Shown: in pieces, positions 16,814-26,006 of the stretch
Layout: each line of letters begins with the position of its first letter
How positions within the stretch are numbered: position 1 is the stretch's first letter
Assembly: GCA_051660685.1 (NCBI GenBank)
Contig: JBOFQB010000109.1
Location: 1 to 43,322, forward strand
Length of the DNA: 43,322 nucleotides
Reading direction: 5' to 3'
Source of the DNA: JAVBSX01 sp051660685
Lineage (GTDB): Bacteria; Planctomycetota; Planctomycetia; Pirellulales; Thermoguttaceae
Made by a program: the position numbers and the translations under genes
Notes under the pieces: generated by a model
Database searches by the model: none
Told to the model about the DNA's origin: nothing
What the model saw: the letters and a program-made list of their open reading frames with translations, nothing else

Positions 16814-18439
16814 CTACCTCATCCAACTGGGAGATTGGTCGGCAGGAGGTAGTTTTGCATTCGCAACCCGGGAAATTCCTTCAATCGACAAAACTTCCTG
16901 AATCGCTTCTCCTGGAGCTGGAACATCGAGCGCAAGAATACCGATTGCGTCACAACCCGGTTTTGCATGTTCCCGACCAAGTGACATGTTAGCGATGTTA
17001 ATCTGATGTTTTCCAAACGCATTTCCAACACTGCCGATTACGCCCGGACGATCTTTGTGGAAGAAGAACAGCAAATTACCGTCGAGATAAGATTCAAGAC
17101 GGAAACTGTTGACGATCACCAATCGGGGCATGGAATTGCCAAAAACAGTTCCGCCCAAAGAAAGCGTCCCAAAATCCGTTGTCAATTCGGCTGTAATGAG
17201 CGAACCAAAATCCCCAACTTCGTAAGACTTTTCTTCAACCAGATCAATTCCTCGTTCGTTCATAAGCGAGGTTGCGCCGACGATGTTGACATCCTGCTCC
17301 ATTGCAGAGGACATTAACCCGGACGCAAAAGCAGCAGAAAGAAGTGAGGTGTCTTTTCGGGCAACCTCACCTTTATATTTCATGCGAACATTTTTGAGCG
17401 AACCTTTACTAACTTGTGAGGAGAGCATTCCGAGTCGGTAAGACAGATCAAGAAAGGCTCTCAATCCTTTCAGTGTTTCGGGGTCAAGTGGGGCAAAGTT
17501 GACCGCTTGACGAATCGTTCCATTTGTGAAGAAATCAATCAACAGTTCAACCGCTTCAACAGCAACATTGGTTTGGGCTTCTTCGGTACTTGCACCTAGA
17601 TGGGGGGTACAGACGACATTTTTCATGCCGAAAAGCGGATGTTGTGTACAAGGTTCTTCCTCGTAAACATCAAGGGCAACCCCTCCCAATTTTCCGCTTT
17701 TCATTCCTTCAACGAGAGTATCCCGGTCAAAAATACCTCCTCTTGCACAATTGATGAGTCGAGCACCCGGTTTAATCATCTCCAGTTCTTTTTTGCCGAA
17801 AAGACCGCGTGTTGCATCATTGAGCGGGGTATGGACCGTCAGATAATCGACGTGAGGGAGCATTTCATGAACACTTTCGACAAGGGTAACGCCGAGTTCA
17901 TTTGCTTTTTGCGGGGTCAAAAACGGGTCAAAAGCGAGGACTTTCATGTCGAACGCTTTTGCGAATTTGGCAACAACTTGACCAATTCGGCCCATTCCGA
18001 CGATTCCGAGAGTTTTTCCTGCAACCTGAGTTCCTGTATATTGTTTGCGATCCCAACGACCTTCAACCAATGCTTGATAAGCCGGATGAATGTTGCGTGA
18101 CATTGCAAGGAGCAGAGCAAATGCCTGTTCGGCGGTCGAAACCGTATTCCCCCCCGGGGTGTTCATCACAATAATCCCCGCTCGTGTTGCAGCCGTTGTA
18201 TCAATGTTGTCAACTCCAACACCAGCTCGGGCAATTGCGCGAAGACGTTTGTTCCCCTCTAAAGCGTCTGCCGTTATTTTAACACCACTTCGACAGATTG
18301 CCCCGTCAAATTCGGCGAGAGTCTTGCGTAATTCCTCTCCTTTCAAACCGAGTCGTTCCTCATATTCAATACCTTGTGCGGCGTCGAGCAGTTTGATTCC
18401 ATCTTCGGACAACGGGTCCAGGAGCACGATTTTCGGCAT
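16814..18439 (-). CDS. serA: D-3-phosphoglycerate dehydrogenase
   Basis: Catalyses the first step of serine synthesis, 3-phosphoglycerate to 3-phosphohydroxypyruvate with NAD. The 541-residue protein is the long form: catalytic and NAD-binding domains first (GIVGMGRIGQVVAKFAKAF, then NCARGGIFDRDTL and TPHLGASTEEAQ), then an allosteric substrate-binding domain, then a C-terminal ACT domain (FHKDRPGVIGSVGNAFGKH) that usually senses serine. The ATG at 18439 has AGGAG upstream at good spacing. It stands on its own between the helicase and pheS. Confidence 0.97.
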   Translation of the reverse strand: MPKIVLLDPLSEDGIKLLDAAQGIEYEERLGLKGEELRKTLAEFDGAICRSGVKITADALEGNKRLRAIARAGVGVDNIDTTAATRAGIIVMNTPGGNTVSTAEQAFALLLAMSRNIHPAYQALVEGRWDRKQYTGTQVAGKTLGIVGMGRIGQVVAKFAKAFDMKVLAFDPFLTPQKANELGVTLVESVHEMLPHVDYLTVHTPLNDATRGLFGKKELEMIKPGARLINCARGGIFDRDTLVEGMKSGKLGGVALDVYEEEPCTQHPLFGMKNVVCTPHLGASTEEAQTNVAVEAVELLIDFFTNGTIRQAVNFAPLDPETLKGLRAFLDLSYRLGMLSSQVSKGSLKNVRMKYKGEVARKDTSLLSAAFASGLMSSAMEQDVNIVGATSLMNERGIDLVEEKSYEVGDFGSLITAELTTDFGTLSLGGTVFGNSMPRLVIVNSFRLESYLDGNLLFFFHKDRPGVIGSVGNAFGKHQINIANMSLGREHAKPGCDAIGILALDVPAPGEAIQEVLSIEGISRVANAKLPPADQSPSWMR

Positions 18440-18945
18440 TATTTTTTCTCCTGTAAAAGGAAGGTAAATGGTGTACAGACTATGAACGTAAGAATTTAAC
18501 GGACGTGTCGGGACGACAAAAACAGCAAAAGCGAACTTTCCCCGACTAACATTTTGTGAGATTATACCAATTTTATCTTTTCAAGGGAATCCCCGGCTTT
18601 GCAGAACAGCAAAAGAAACGCGGCGTTGCATTTCTTGGGGGAATCATTAGGGGTATCATTATAACGGCTTCAAATCTGCCAATTCTTTGTTTTTCTACAT
18701 TCTCTCAAGGTTTTCTAAAAGAAAAAGGGAAAGAACAATCAGCAAATTTTACCTGAATAAAGGATTGTCATTCTGTTGTACGGAATCTGAATCGTCCTTC
18801 ATCACCTCTTCCAAAATGATGAATTGGGGGTATGATAAAGTGTGAAACGGGAGTGATGTAGGAAAGATGGAATAGGAGATATGGAACCGATTTTCGAGTT
18901 AATAAAAATAAGTTTTCAACAATTAAGGTTAAGGGTTGATTGATT
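18440..18945. other. Divergent intergenic region between serA and pheS
   Basis: About 500 bp that should hold the promoters of both genes. The serA Shine-Dalgarno is at its left edge. The rest is AT-rich. An open frame at 18556-18756 has no recognisable protein character. I found no T-box, riboswitch or convincing leader peptide for pheS, although a short AT-rich stretch with AAGGTTAAGGG lies just before its start. Confidence 0.5.
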
Positions 18946-19974
18946 GTGAATGCAATTCGGGAACAACTTTTAGGTGATTTACAAACGGCGAATGATTCCG
19001 AGCAGATTGAGCAGGTTCGCGTCAAATACTTAGGTCGCAAGGGATCAATCACTCTTTTGGCGAAAAATACCGATTTCAGTCAACTTTCTGCCGACGAAAA
19101 AAAATCGTTTGGTCAACGGTTGAATGAACTGAAAGATTTTGCGACCGAAAAAATTCAAGAAGCGGTTGATCGGGTCAAATTGGCTGGACCGACAACGGGA
19201 ACAAAGAAGGGAGGAGGTGAACTCGACCTGACCTTGCCCGGTTCTTCCCGGACTCTCGGTTCATTACATCCCATTTCCCTCGTCCAACTTGAACTCGAAG
19301 AAATTTTTCAGGGAATGGGCTTTGCCGTTCTTTCCGGTCCCGAAGTCGAAACCGAATACTTTAACTTTGAAGCCCTGAATGTTCCGAACGATCATCCTGC
19401 CCGAGATATGCAGGATACGTTTTGGTTGACGAATCAACAGGTTTTGCGAACACATACATCAGCGAATCAGGTTCGGACGTTACGCAGGTTTGGACCGCCT
19501 GTTCGGGCCGTTTTTCCCGGTCGTTGTTTCCGTTATGAAGCGGTTGACCCTTCTCACGAAAATACGTTTTATCAATGTGAGGGGCTTGTCGTTGACAAAG
19601 ACATTTCGGTTGCCCATTTGATTGCTGTGATGAAGACAATTCTGAGCGAAGTTTTTCGTCAGGACGTTAAGGTCCGGTTGCGCCCCGGTTTTTTCCCCTT
19701 TGTCGAACCCGGTTTCGAACTCGATTTGAATTGTCTCCTTTGCGGGGGAAAAGGATGTCCAACTTGCGGAGATGGTTGGATCGAACTGATTCCTTGCGGT
19801 TTGGTTCATCCCAATGTTTTAAGGGCCGGAAATATAGACCCGGACGAATATAGTGGTTTCGCGTTTGGAATGGGATTGACCCGACTTGCAATGATGAAGT
19901 ATGGAATCCGCGACATTCGGTTGCTCAATTGCGGCGATCTCCGCTTTAACGAACAATTCCCGACCTTTGTGTAA
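18946..19974 (+). CDS. pheS: Phenylalanyl-tRNA synthetase alpha subunit
   Basis: The catalytic subunit of the cytoplasmic alpha2-beta2 enzyme that charges tRNA-Phe. The 342-residue protein has an N-terminal coiled-coil (about 1-85) and a class II core: GPEVETEYFNFEALNVPNDH, RTHTSANQVR, GRCFRYEAVDPSHENTFYQ and, in motif 3, YSGFAFGMGLTRLAMMKYGI. A zinc-ribbon-like CLLCGGKGCPTCGDGW segment sits before motif 3. The start is probably GTG 18946; TTG 18940 is an alternative. The pheT partner is not adjacent: holA follows after 42 bp. The separation of pheS from pheT is less common in bacteria. Confidence 0.96.
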   Translation: MNAIREQLLGDLQTANDSEQIEQVRVKYLGRKGSITLLAKNTDFSQLSADEKKSFGQRLNELKDFATEKIQEAVDRVKLAGPTTGTKKGGGELDLTLPGSSRTLGSLHPISLVQLELEEIFQGMGFAVLSGPEVETEYFNFEALNVPNDHPARDMQDTFWLTNQQVLRTHTSANQVRTLRRFGPPVRAVFPGRCFRYEAVDPSHENTFYQCEGLVVDKDISVAHLIAVMKTILSEVFRQDVKVRLRPGFFPFVEPGFELDLNCLLCGGKGCPTCGDGWIELIPCGLVHPNVLRAGNIDPDEYSGFAFGMGLTRLAMMKYGIRDIRLLNCGDLRFNEQFPTFV

Positions 19975-20016
19975 GCATTGTTGAACCGTACTAAAAGTCC
20001 AAACGTCTTGTTGATT

Positions 20017-21066
20017 ATGAAACCGATTCATGTTTCCGACTATCTCTGGAATCCTGCAAAAGTTGCAATTCCCGGGTTTGGGGTCCTTTTCGGCGACGAA
20101 TCGTATTTGAAACATCTCGCGTTTCAGCATATCAAAGCGCAGGTTCTGGACGTTGAGGACGCCGAATTCTCGCTCAGTCGGTTTGAGGGAACCGCGCTAA
20201 CTTGGACCAAAGCAGTCGAGGAATTGACAACCGTTGCAATGTTCGGCGGTCGGCGTCTGATCGTGATTGAAGACGCAGACTCGTTTGTCAAAAAGTATCG
20301 TGAACAACTTGAGGATTACGCGAAATCATCATCAACCCAAAGTGTCCTGCTTCTTTTGGTTTCGACGTTTCCTGCAACAACCAAGTTGTATAAAAAACTG
20401 GTTGAAACCGGTCTTTTGCTCAATTGCACTCCACTTAAAGAAGGTGAGATTCCCGATTGGATCGTTCGTTGGGCCCAACACAAACATCATCTACAAATCG
20501 AGCGAAATGCGGCGGAGCTGCTTCTTTCCTATATCGGGCCGGAATTAGGACTGTTGGAGCAAGAATTGGCAAAGTTGTCGCTCCTTGTTTCGGATCACAA
20601 GACCGTCGATGTCAACCTGATTGAGCAAAGTGTCGGGTCTCTCCGGGTCCGAACCACATTTGAAATGCTTGATCTTGCTCTTTCGGGAAAAACAATTGAA
20701 GCAATTCGTCAACTCAACGCCCTGTTAATTTCCGGGGAGAATCCAATCGGTATTTTGGCCCAGATCGCGTATTCGATCCGAAAACTGGCAAGTGCAACCC
20801 GATTGATTCTGCAAAATGAACGTGAAAGAAAAACCGTTTCTCTTGCAACCGTTCTTGAGCAGGTTGGAGTCAATAAGTTTTTTATTGGCAAAATGGAAAC
20901 TCAATTAAAACAGTTGGGACGGGTTCGCGGTCAACAGTTGAGTAATTGGCTGTTACAGATTGATTTGGACCTGAAAGGGGCAAGTCGAAGTGATCCCCGA
21001 CTGATTTTGGAAGTATTCCTCACGAAACTGTCTTCCTTAAAATTGCGGAATGAACGTGTCTTGTAA
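20017..21066 (+). CDS. holA: DNA polymerase III delta subunit
   Basis: The clamp-loader subunit that opens the sliding clamp during replication. The 349-residue protein has the expected order: an N-terminal AAA-like domain (GVLFGDESYLKHLAFQHI, then AMFGGRRLIVIEDAD), a lid region with LNCTPLKEGEIPDWIVRWA, and a C-terminal collar domain with LGLLEQELAKLSLLV and GENPIGILAQIAYSIRKLA. I start it at ATG 20017 (MKPIHVSDYLW); a TTG at 19978 would add 13 residues without homology. It follows pheS by 42 bp on the same strand and may share its transcript. Confidence 0.92.
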   Translation: MKPIHVSDYLWNPAKVAIPGFGVLFGDESYLKHLAFQHIKAQVLDVEDAEFSLSRFEGTALTWTKAVEELTTVAMFGGRRLIVIEDADSFVKKYREQLEDYAKSSSTQSVLLLLVSTFPATTKLYKKLVETGLLLNCTPLKEGEIPDWIVRWAQHKHHLQIERNAAELLLSYIGPELGLLEQELAKLSLLVSDHKTVDVNLIEQSVGSLRVRTTFEMLDLALSGKTIEAIRQLNALLISGENPIGILAQIAYSIRKLASATRLILQNERERKTVSLATVLEQVGVNKFFIGKMETQLKQLGRVRGQQLSNWLLQIDLDLKGASRSDPRLILEVFLTKLSSLKLRNERVL

Positions 21067-21273
21067 AGGGACCTCGTTCTTTTGTGTGGACATTTTCCGG
21101 TCTTGGAATTCTCCTCTCTTTGAGTATAATGCGAATAGGCGGGGACTCCCTATTGAAGAAGTTCTCCTCCAGATCGGGTTGAATGACTTTCAACATATTC
21201 GGTTTTTTATTTCTCCCCCCTATTATTTCGCCCGCTTTACGGGAATTCTCCCTTTTTTACCTGACTGCCCAAA

Positions 21274-22005
21274 ATGCCCATTTCCGTCGTTTGTCCCGGC
21301 TGCATGAAACGATTCCAGGTGAGCGATAAATTTGCTGGAATGAAAGGACCTTGCCCCAACTGTAAGGTCATTATCGAAATTCCAAAAGAAAAAGTCGTCG
21401 TTCACGCCCCTGAAGAATTCGTTTCCGGGGGAAAAACCGTTCGCGGTCGCGCTATTCTCAAACCGATCTCGCGGATGCAGCTGAATTGTTCGGCCCAACA
21501 ACTCCTTTTTCTCGGTTTGGGCTGTCTGGGCGTCTTGGTTGTGACAACGATTCTCGGATTTCTTTCGCTTAATCCGTTTGTTCTCAATATTATCGGTGTT
21601 CTTGGACTGTTTGCCGTTTCTTTCCCCGTTGTCCTTTTCGTTTATCAACTGCTCCGAGAAGAAGAAACCCTGGAAGTTTTTGAAGGAACAGCCCTGTATT
21701 CCCGGGCCGGAATCTGTTGCGCAGCCTATTCCATTCTTTGGATCAGCTTTGAATTCCTGATAAAATATCTCGGGGCCGGTCCAATCACCGTTTGGGCCTA
21801 TCTCCTTCCTTTCATCTTCCTCGCCGTCCTCGTCGTTCACGCTGTCTTTGACTTTGATTTAACACGCGGTCTTTTACACTATTTCGCCTTTTTGGGAACC
21901 ATTATCATCCTAAGAGGCCTTTTGGGACTCGGTTGGATTTGGAGTCTCGCCCAACCCGTTGTTCCAGGAGGAGGTTCTGCCCCTCCTCCTCCCGGTTTAG
22001 GTTGA
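21274..22005 (+). CDS. Zinc-ribbon polytopic membrane protein
   Basis: A 243-residue protein of unknown role. The N-terminus is a zinc ribbon of the MJ0042 type with Cys7, Cys10, Cys27 and Cys30 (CPGC and CPNC), in the cytoplasm by inference. Five hydrophobic segments follow, for example LLFLGLGCLGVLVVTTILGF and AYLLPFIFLAVLVVHAVF. The tail is Pro/Gly-rich (GGGSAPPPPGLG). This layout is frequent among uncharacterised planctomycete proteins. ATG 21274 follows a 207-bp gap in which I see nothing. Confidence 0.8.
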   Translation: MPISVVCPGCMKRFQVSDKFAGMKGPCPNCKVIIEIPKEKVVVHAPEEFVSGGKTVRGRAILKPISRMQLNCSAQQLLFLGLGCLGVLVVTTILGFLSLNPFVLNIIGVLGLFAVSFPVVLFVYQLLREEETLEVFEGTALYSRAGICCAAYSILWISFEFLIKYLGAGPITVWAYLLPFIFLAVLVVHAVFDFDLTRGLLHYFAFLGTIIILRGLLGLGWIWSLAQPVVPGGGSAPPPPGLG

Positions 22006-22176
22006 CCCCCTTTTTTTTTCGGCCTTTTTCAATCATGCTGTATCGGCCTGTTTCGTTTCGTCCGTTTATTGTGTTGAATCAGCCCCTTTGTTTCACCCGC
22101 CTACCTCGTTTGCCCCTCTGTTGCATTTGCCTAACTGATTCCTGTACAAATAGTAAGAATCTCAGGACACACGTTC

Positions 22177-25100
22177 ATGTCAGTATTCAGGAAACCCGAA
22201 AACCCGATTGAGGGACAGAAAACAGATTCTGTGCGACAGAACCTTTCAAAGCGGTTCCGACGCTTGGAGTTTGAGACGTTGGAATCACGCGAGTTGCTCT
22301 CTTTGTCGGAATGGACTTGGTTTGAACAATTATTGGACAAAGAAACATTGCAACAACAGGTTGTTCCCGGTCCTGCCGAACCTCAATTTTTTCGCCAATT
22401 CGTCGAATCCTCCTCAACCGTTTACAAGGATCGACCTGTTCTTGATTATCAATGGATCGTTCAACTCTCGCAAGAACTTCTCCAATCCGTTCATAACGTC
22501 CGTGAAGCGTCCGAATATCTTGCCCCTTTCGGTCTCACTGTCGGAAGTGGTCTCGGTTTGGAAGGTCTCCTCCTCGTTCAAATCATTGGTTGTTCTTTTG
22601 AACAGCAGAATGAATTGCTCAGGAGTATTGATTGTTTCGAGTTTTGGGAACCAAATGGTTGGGTGTCCGTTGACAGTACACAGAGTGAAGGAGTCAATCA
22701 AGGAGGAGGAAGTAGTGAAAGTATCAATCGTGAAGGTGTCAAAGATGTTGTGAACGATCCTTACGCCAAAGATTTGTGGGGGTTGGACACAATCGATGTT
22801 GAAACGGCTTGGAAAACCTCAACCGGAAAAGGAGTTGTCGTTGCAGTCCTTGATACGGGGATTGATTTGACACATCCCGATCTGATCAACGCACTTTGGG
22901 TCAATCCGGGAGAAATCGTTGGGAATAAAGTCGATGATGATCGCAACGGTTATGTGGACGATGTTAATGGTTGGAATTTTTTCAGCAATTCCAACAATGT
23001 CATGGACGATCAACATCACGGAACACATGTAAGTGGTATTATTGCGGCGACGATGAACAATCATGAAGGAGGGGTTGGTGTTGCTCCTGACGCCAAAATC
23101 ATGACTTGTAAGGTGATGAGTCCCGACGGAGCAGGAGGGGCAGTCGGTTCGGACGCGGACATTATTACGGCGATCAATTATGTGACGATGATGAAGACGA
23201 GCAAGGGGGTGAATGTTTCGGTCATTAACGCGAGTTTTGGCGGGCCGGATTCTTATCCCGCCTATAGAAATGCGTTGCAATCAGCCGGAAATGCCGGTAT
23301 TGTGTTTGTTGCAGCAGCGGGCAATTATTCGAGCAATAATGATACCAAACCATTTTATCCTGCTTATTACAGCACGCAACTGTCGAATGTCATTTCGGTT
23401 GCAGCAACGGATTCGTCGGGGCATCTTGCCGATTTTAGTAATTATGGGGTGAAATCCGTTGATTTGGCTGCGCCGGGGAATAATATTTTGAGTACATACC
23501 CTGTTTCGTCAGGAAACAAGTACATGTACATGTCGGGAACGAGTATGGCGACTCCTATGGTTGCTGGGGCCGTTGCGCTGCTGTTTTCGATACATCCGAA
23601 TTGGACACCTGAGCAGATGAAGCAGGAGTTGTTCAAGACCGTTGAGGTTCTTCCGTCTCTTTCGGACAAAGTGAGGACGGGGGGGATTCTTAACGTTGCG
23701 GGTATTGGATTGACGCAATCTCCTGCAAAACCGGGCGGAATTGAGGTGACGAATCGGACGACAAGCAGTATCACATTGACTTGGACGCATGATATGGCGG
23801 TTCAGTCGTACAAATTGGAATACTCGACCGATCAGATACGTTGGACGGTCAAGGAATTGTCGGGGACTCAGACGACGTACACTCATACAGGATTATCGGC
23901 TAATGAAACGGTTCATTATCGATTAACGGCGAGTAATCGTTCAGGGAATTCGGAACCGGCTGTTTTTTCCGCAACAACGCTCAGAGGAGGTCCGGGTGTT
24001 CCGACCGGTTTTTACTTGTCCAGTCGTCGTCAAACCACACTGGTTTTAGCATGGAATGTTGCTTTGTATGCGGATTCTTATCGATTGGAGTATTCGAGCG
24101 ATAATCACAATTGGCAGGTGTTACATGAGGGGATAACGGGGACGACGTACACTCATTCCAATTTAACGGCGAATACGGTTTACTATTATCGACTCAGCGC
24201 GGTCAATAGTGCGGGGAGTTCGGGTTTTGTGACACTGAGTGCAACGACGTTGAAAGAAGCGCCTTTGACCCCAACACATTTTCGCCTGTTGGAGAGTACC
24301 TCTTCAAGTCTTTTACTGGGTTGGGATTCGGTTGTGACCGCAGAGACATATCGGCTGGAATTTTCGCAGGATCAGGTTCATTGGCGGACATTGAGTAGTA
24401 ATCTGACGGAAACGGAATACCTTCATAAAACGGATTTAGTTTCTGAGACGGTATATTATTATCGTCTTAGCGCGGTCAACAATGGAGGAACATCGCCGAG
24501 TCTTGTTATTCAAGCGCAGACAGCCGCAATTGTCATCATTTACCCTGATGTTCCCGAAAATCTTCAGGTCAGGATTGTTGATAAGAGAACGCTTGAACTG
24601 GATTGGTCGATTGCAGAAGGGGCGAATCAGTATCGAATTGAACGACGTTCTTCTTCCTCGGAAAATTTCCAGATGATTGCCGTTGTAACGGAACCGAGAT
24701 TTCTCGATCAGGATGTGCGACCCAACGCGTTGTACGAATACAGGGTTTATGGACGAGATGGAGAGCAGAATCTTGAATCGCCCGAATTTGCAGCGATTTC
24801 GGCGATCATTGAGGTTGAATTGCCGATTGCGAGTATCGACAATGCGGATTCACTTTGGGCGCAAGAGTATTGTGGAACCTGGGTTTCAGCGCGGGAATCG
24901 ACCGATCCGTTAGGGTTGGGGTTGACGTATCTTTGGGATTTTCGCGGGACGGGGGAATTTGAGGAATACACAGACAGTTCGGTTTGGTTTAGCGCAATTG
25001 GTCTGGACGGAAAACCGGGTGCTTTTCAAACGATTCGTCTTAAAGTCCGGGACGCAGATAACATCGAGAGTGAAATGGTTGAAGCGCACGTTGCAATCGA

Positions 25101-25926
25101 GAATGTTTTTGCGACGATTTTTTGCGAAACGTTGGATTCCTCCCCAATGTCGGTTGGGGTTCCCAATCGTTGGGATTTTTCGTCGATTGACATTTTAGAA
25201 GATTATCTTCAGGAATGGAGAATTGATTGGGGAGATGGAGAAACGTCGATTCATTCCGGTTGGATTCTGAACCGAATCAGCGTGTCTCACACTTATTGGA
25301 ACAGCGGATTCTTTACGATAACAGTTGTTGCAATCGACAAGGACAGTATTCCGTTGACCTTTGAGTTATGTGCAACCGTCTTAGAACAGCAGGATGAGAG
25401 CAATTTGTTCCAGACGGTTGAACAAGTAAAAAAGGGAGACGAACTTGAAGGGCAATTGGAAGGGACCAATCGGGGAGAGACAGGGGATTCGGGCAGTCAT
25501 GAGTTTGAAACAGACCCATTATTTTGGGTTGAACCGGCTTGGTCCCGACTTGCAGTCAATCTAACGTCGGTTGAACCGGCTTGGTCCCGGATTGAAACCG
25601 ACTTTTTCCTAGTTGAAACGGGTTCACGTTATGAATTGAAAAGAGATACAGCAATTGCCAATCTTGCAACGTACTCAGGTATGTCGCAGTCAACATCGCA
25701 ACAACTTAAAGAGGGTCAAACGATGTTTTTTGAACAATGGAGTCGAAAGGGATTTGAACCGGATTTTCTGTTGACAAATAGTAATGAGGGGGAAGAAATC
25801 AGGGCAGGAGAAATTGTTGAGGTCAAGCGAGACCCGATGTTGAGAAAACAAGAGTTCGTTTGGACGGAACCTGATTGGGATTTGACGCTTCTTGCTTTTT
25901 GTCAGGATACAGCACAACTTAAGTAA
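22177..25926 (+). CDS. Secreted subtilisin-family (S8) peptidase with fibronectin III domains
   Basis: A serine protease of 1249 residues. The N-terminus lacks a classical signal peptide but carries RRLEFETLESRELLSL (residues 28-43), the planctomycetal exported-protein motif. The S8 domain has Asp226 (AVLDTGID), His281 (HGTHVSGIIAA), oxyanion Asn383 (AAAGN) and Ser456 (MSGTSMATP), so it should be active. Four fibronectin type III-like domains follow (about 517-860), with conserved YRLxxS/TVYYYRLSAVN strands, then PKD-like segments with WDFRGTGEF and IDWGDGE. The last 150 residues are acidic, with a duplicated VEPAWSR. No dockerin or sorting signal is seen at the C-terminus. Confidence 0.93.
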   Translation: MSVFRKPENPIEGQKTDSVRQNLSKRFRRLEFETLESRELLSLSEWTWFEQLLDKETLQQQVVPGPAEPQFFRQFVESSSTVYKDRPVLDYQWIVQLSQELLQSVHNVREASEYLAPFGLTVGSGLGLEGLLLVQIIGCSFEQQNELLRSIDCFEFWEPNGWVSVDSTQSEGVNQGGGSSESINREGVKDVVNDPYAKDLWGLDTIDVETAWKTSTGKGVVVAVLDTGIDLTHPDLINALWVNPGEIVGNKVDDDRNGYVDDVNGWNFFSNSNNVMDDQHHGTHVSGIIAATMNNHEGGVGVAPDAKIMTCKVMSPDGAGGAVGSDADIITAINYVTMMKTSKGVNVSVINASFGGPDSYPAYRNALQSAGNAGIVFVAAAGNYSSNNDTKPFYPAYYSTQLSNVISVAATDSSGHLADFSNYGVKSVDLAAPGNNILSTYPVSSGNKYMYMSGTSMATPMVAGAVALLFSIHPNWTPEQMKQELFKTVEVLPSLSDKVRTGGILNVAGIGLTQSPAKPGGIEVTNRTTSSITLTWTHDMAVQSYKLEYSTDQIRWTVKELSGTQTTYTHTGLSANETVHYRLTASNRSGNSEPAVFSATTLRGGPGVPTGFYLSSRRQTTLVLAWNVALYADSYRLEYSSDNHNWQVLHEGITGTTYTHSNLTANTVYYYRLSAVNSAGSSGFVTLSATTLKEAPLTPTHFRLLESTSSSLLLGWDSVVTAETYRLEFSQDQVHWRTLSSNLTETEYLHKTDLVSETVYYYRLSAVNNGGTSPSLVIQAQTAAIVIIYPDVPENLQVRIVDKRTLELDWSIAEGANQYRIERRSSSSENFQMIAVVTEPRFLDQDVRPNALYEYRVYGRDGEQNLESPEFAAISAIIEVELPIASIDNADSLWAQEYCGTWVSARESTDPLGLGLTYLWDFRGTGEFEEYTDSSVWFSAIGLDGKPGAFQTIRLKVRDADNIESEMVEAHVAIENVFATIFCETLDSSPMSVGVPNRWDFSSIDILEDYLQEWRIDWGDGETSIHSGWILNRISVSHTYWNSGFFTITVVAIDKDSIPLTFELCATVLEQQDESNLFQTVEQVKKGDELEGQLEGTNRGETGDSGSHEFETDPLFWVEPAWSRLAVNLTSVEPAWSRIETDFFLVETGSRYELKRDTAIANLATYSGMSQSTSQQLKEGQTMFFEQWSRKGFEPDFLLTNSNEGEEIRAGEIVEVKRDPMLRKQEFVWTEPDWDLTLLAFCQDTAQLK

Positions 25927-25947
25927 ACGATCCTTTTTTGCCCCCCC

Positions 25948-25985
25948 CTATCCCCAATCCCCTATTCCCTATTCCCTATTCCCTA
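25948..25985. repeat. Pyrimidine-rich CCCTATTCC repeat
   Basis: A run of CCCTATCCCC/CCCTATTCCC heptamer-like units directly before the next gene's start. Its purine-rich inverse lies just after that gene near 27335-27372, and another copy lies near 27459-27485. Confidence 0.7.
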
Positions 25986-26006
25986 CCTTTCACCTTCTTT
26001 CCCAAT

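Noticed and set aside
18556..18756. 66-codon ORF between serA and pheS
   Set aside because: No start signal, no recognised domain, and it sits where promoters are expected. It is not fully excluded.
24990..25926. Dockerin or sorting signal at the end of the subtilase
   Set aside because: No paired calcium-loop repeats, no LPxTG and no PEP-CTERM motif; the end is acidic and soluble.
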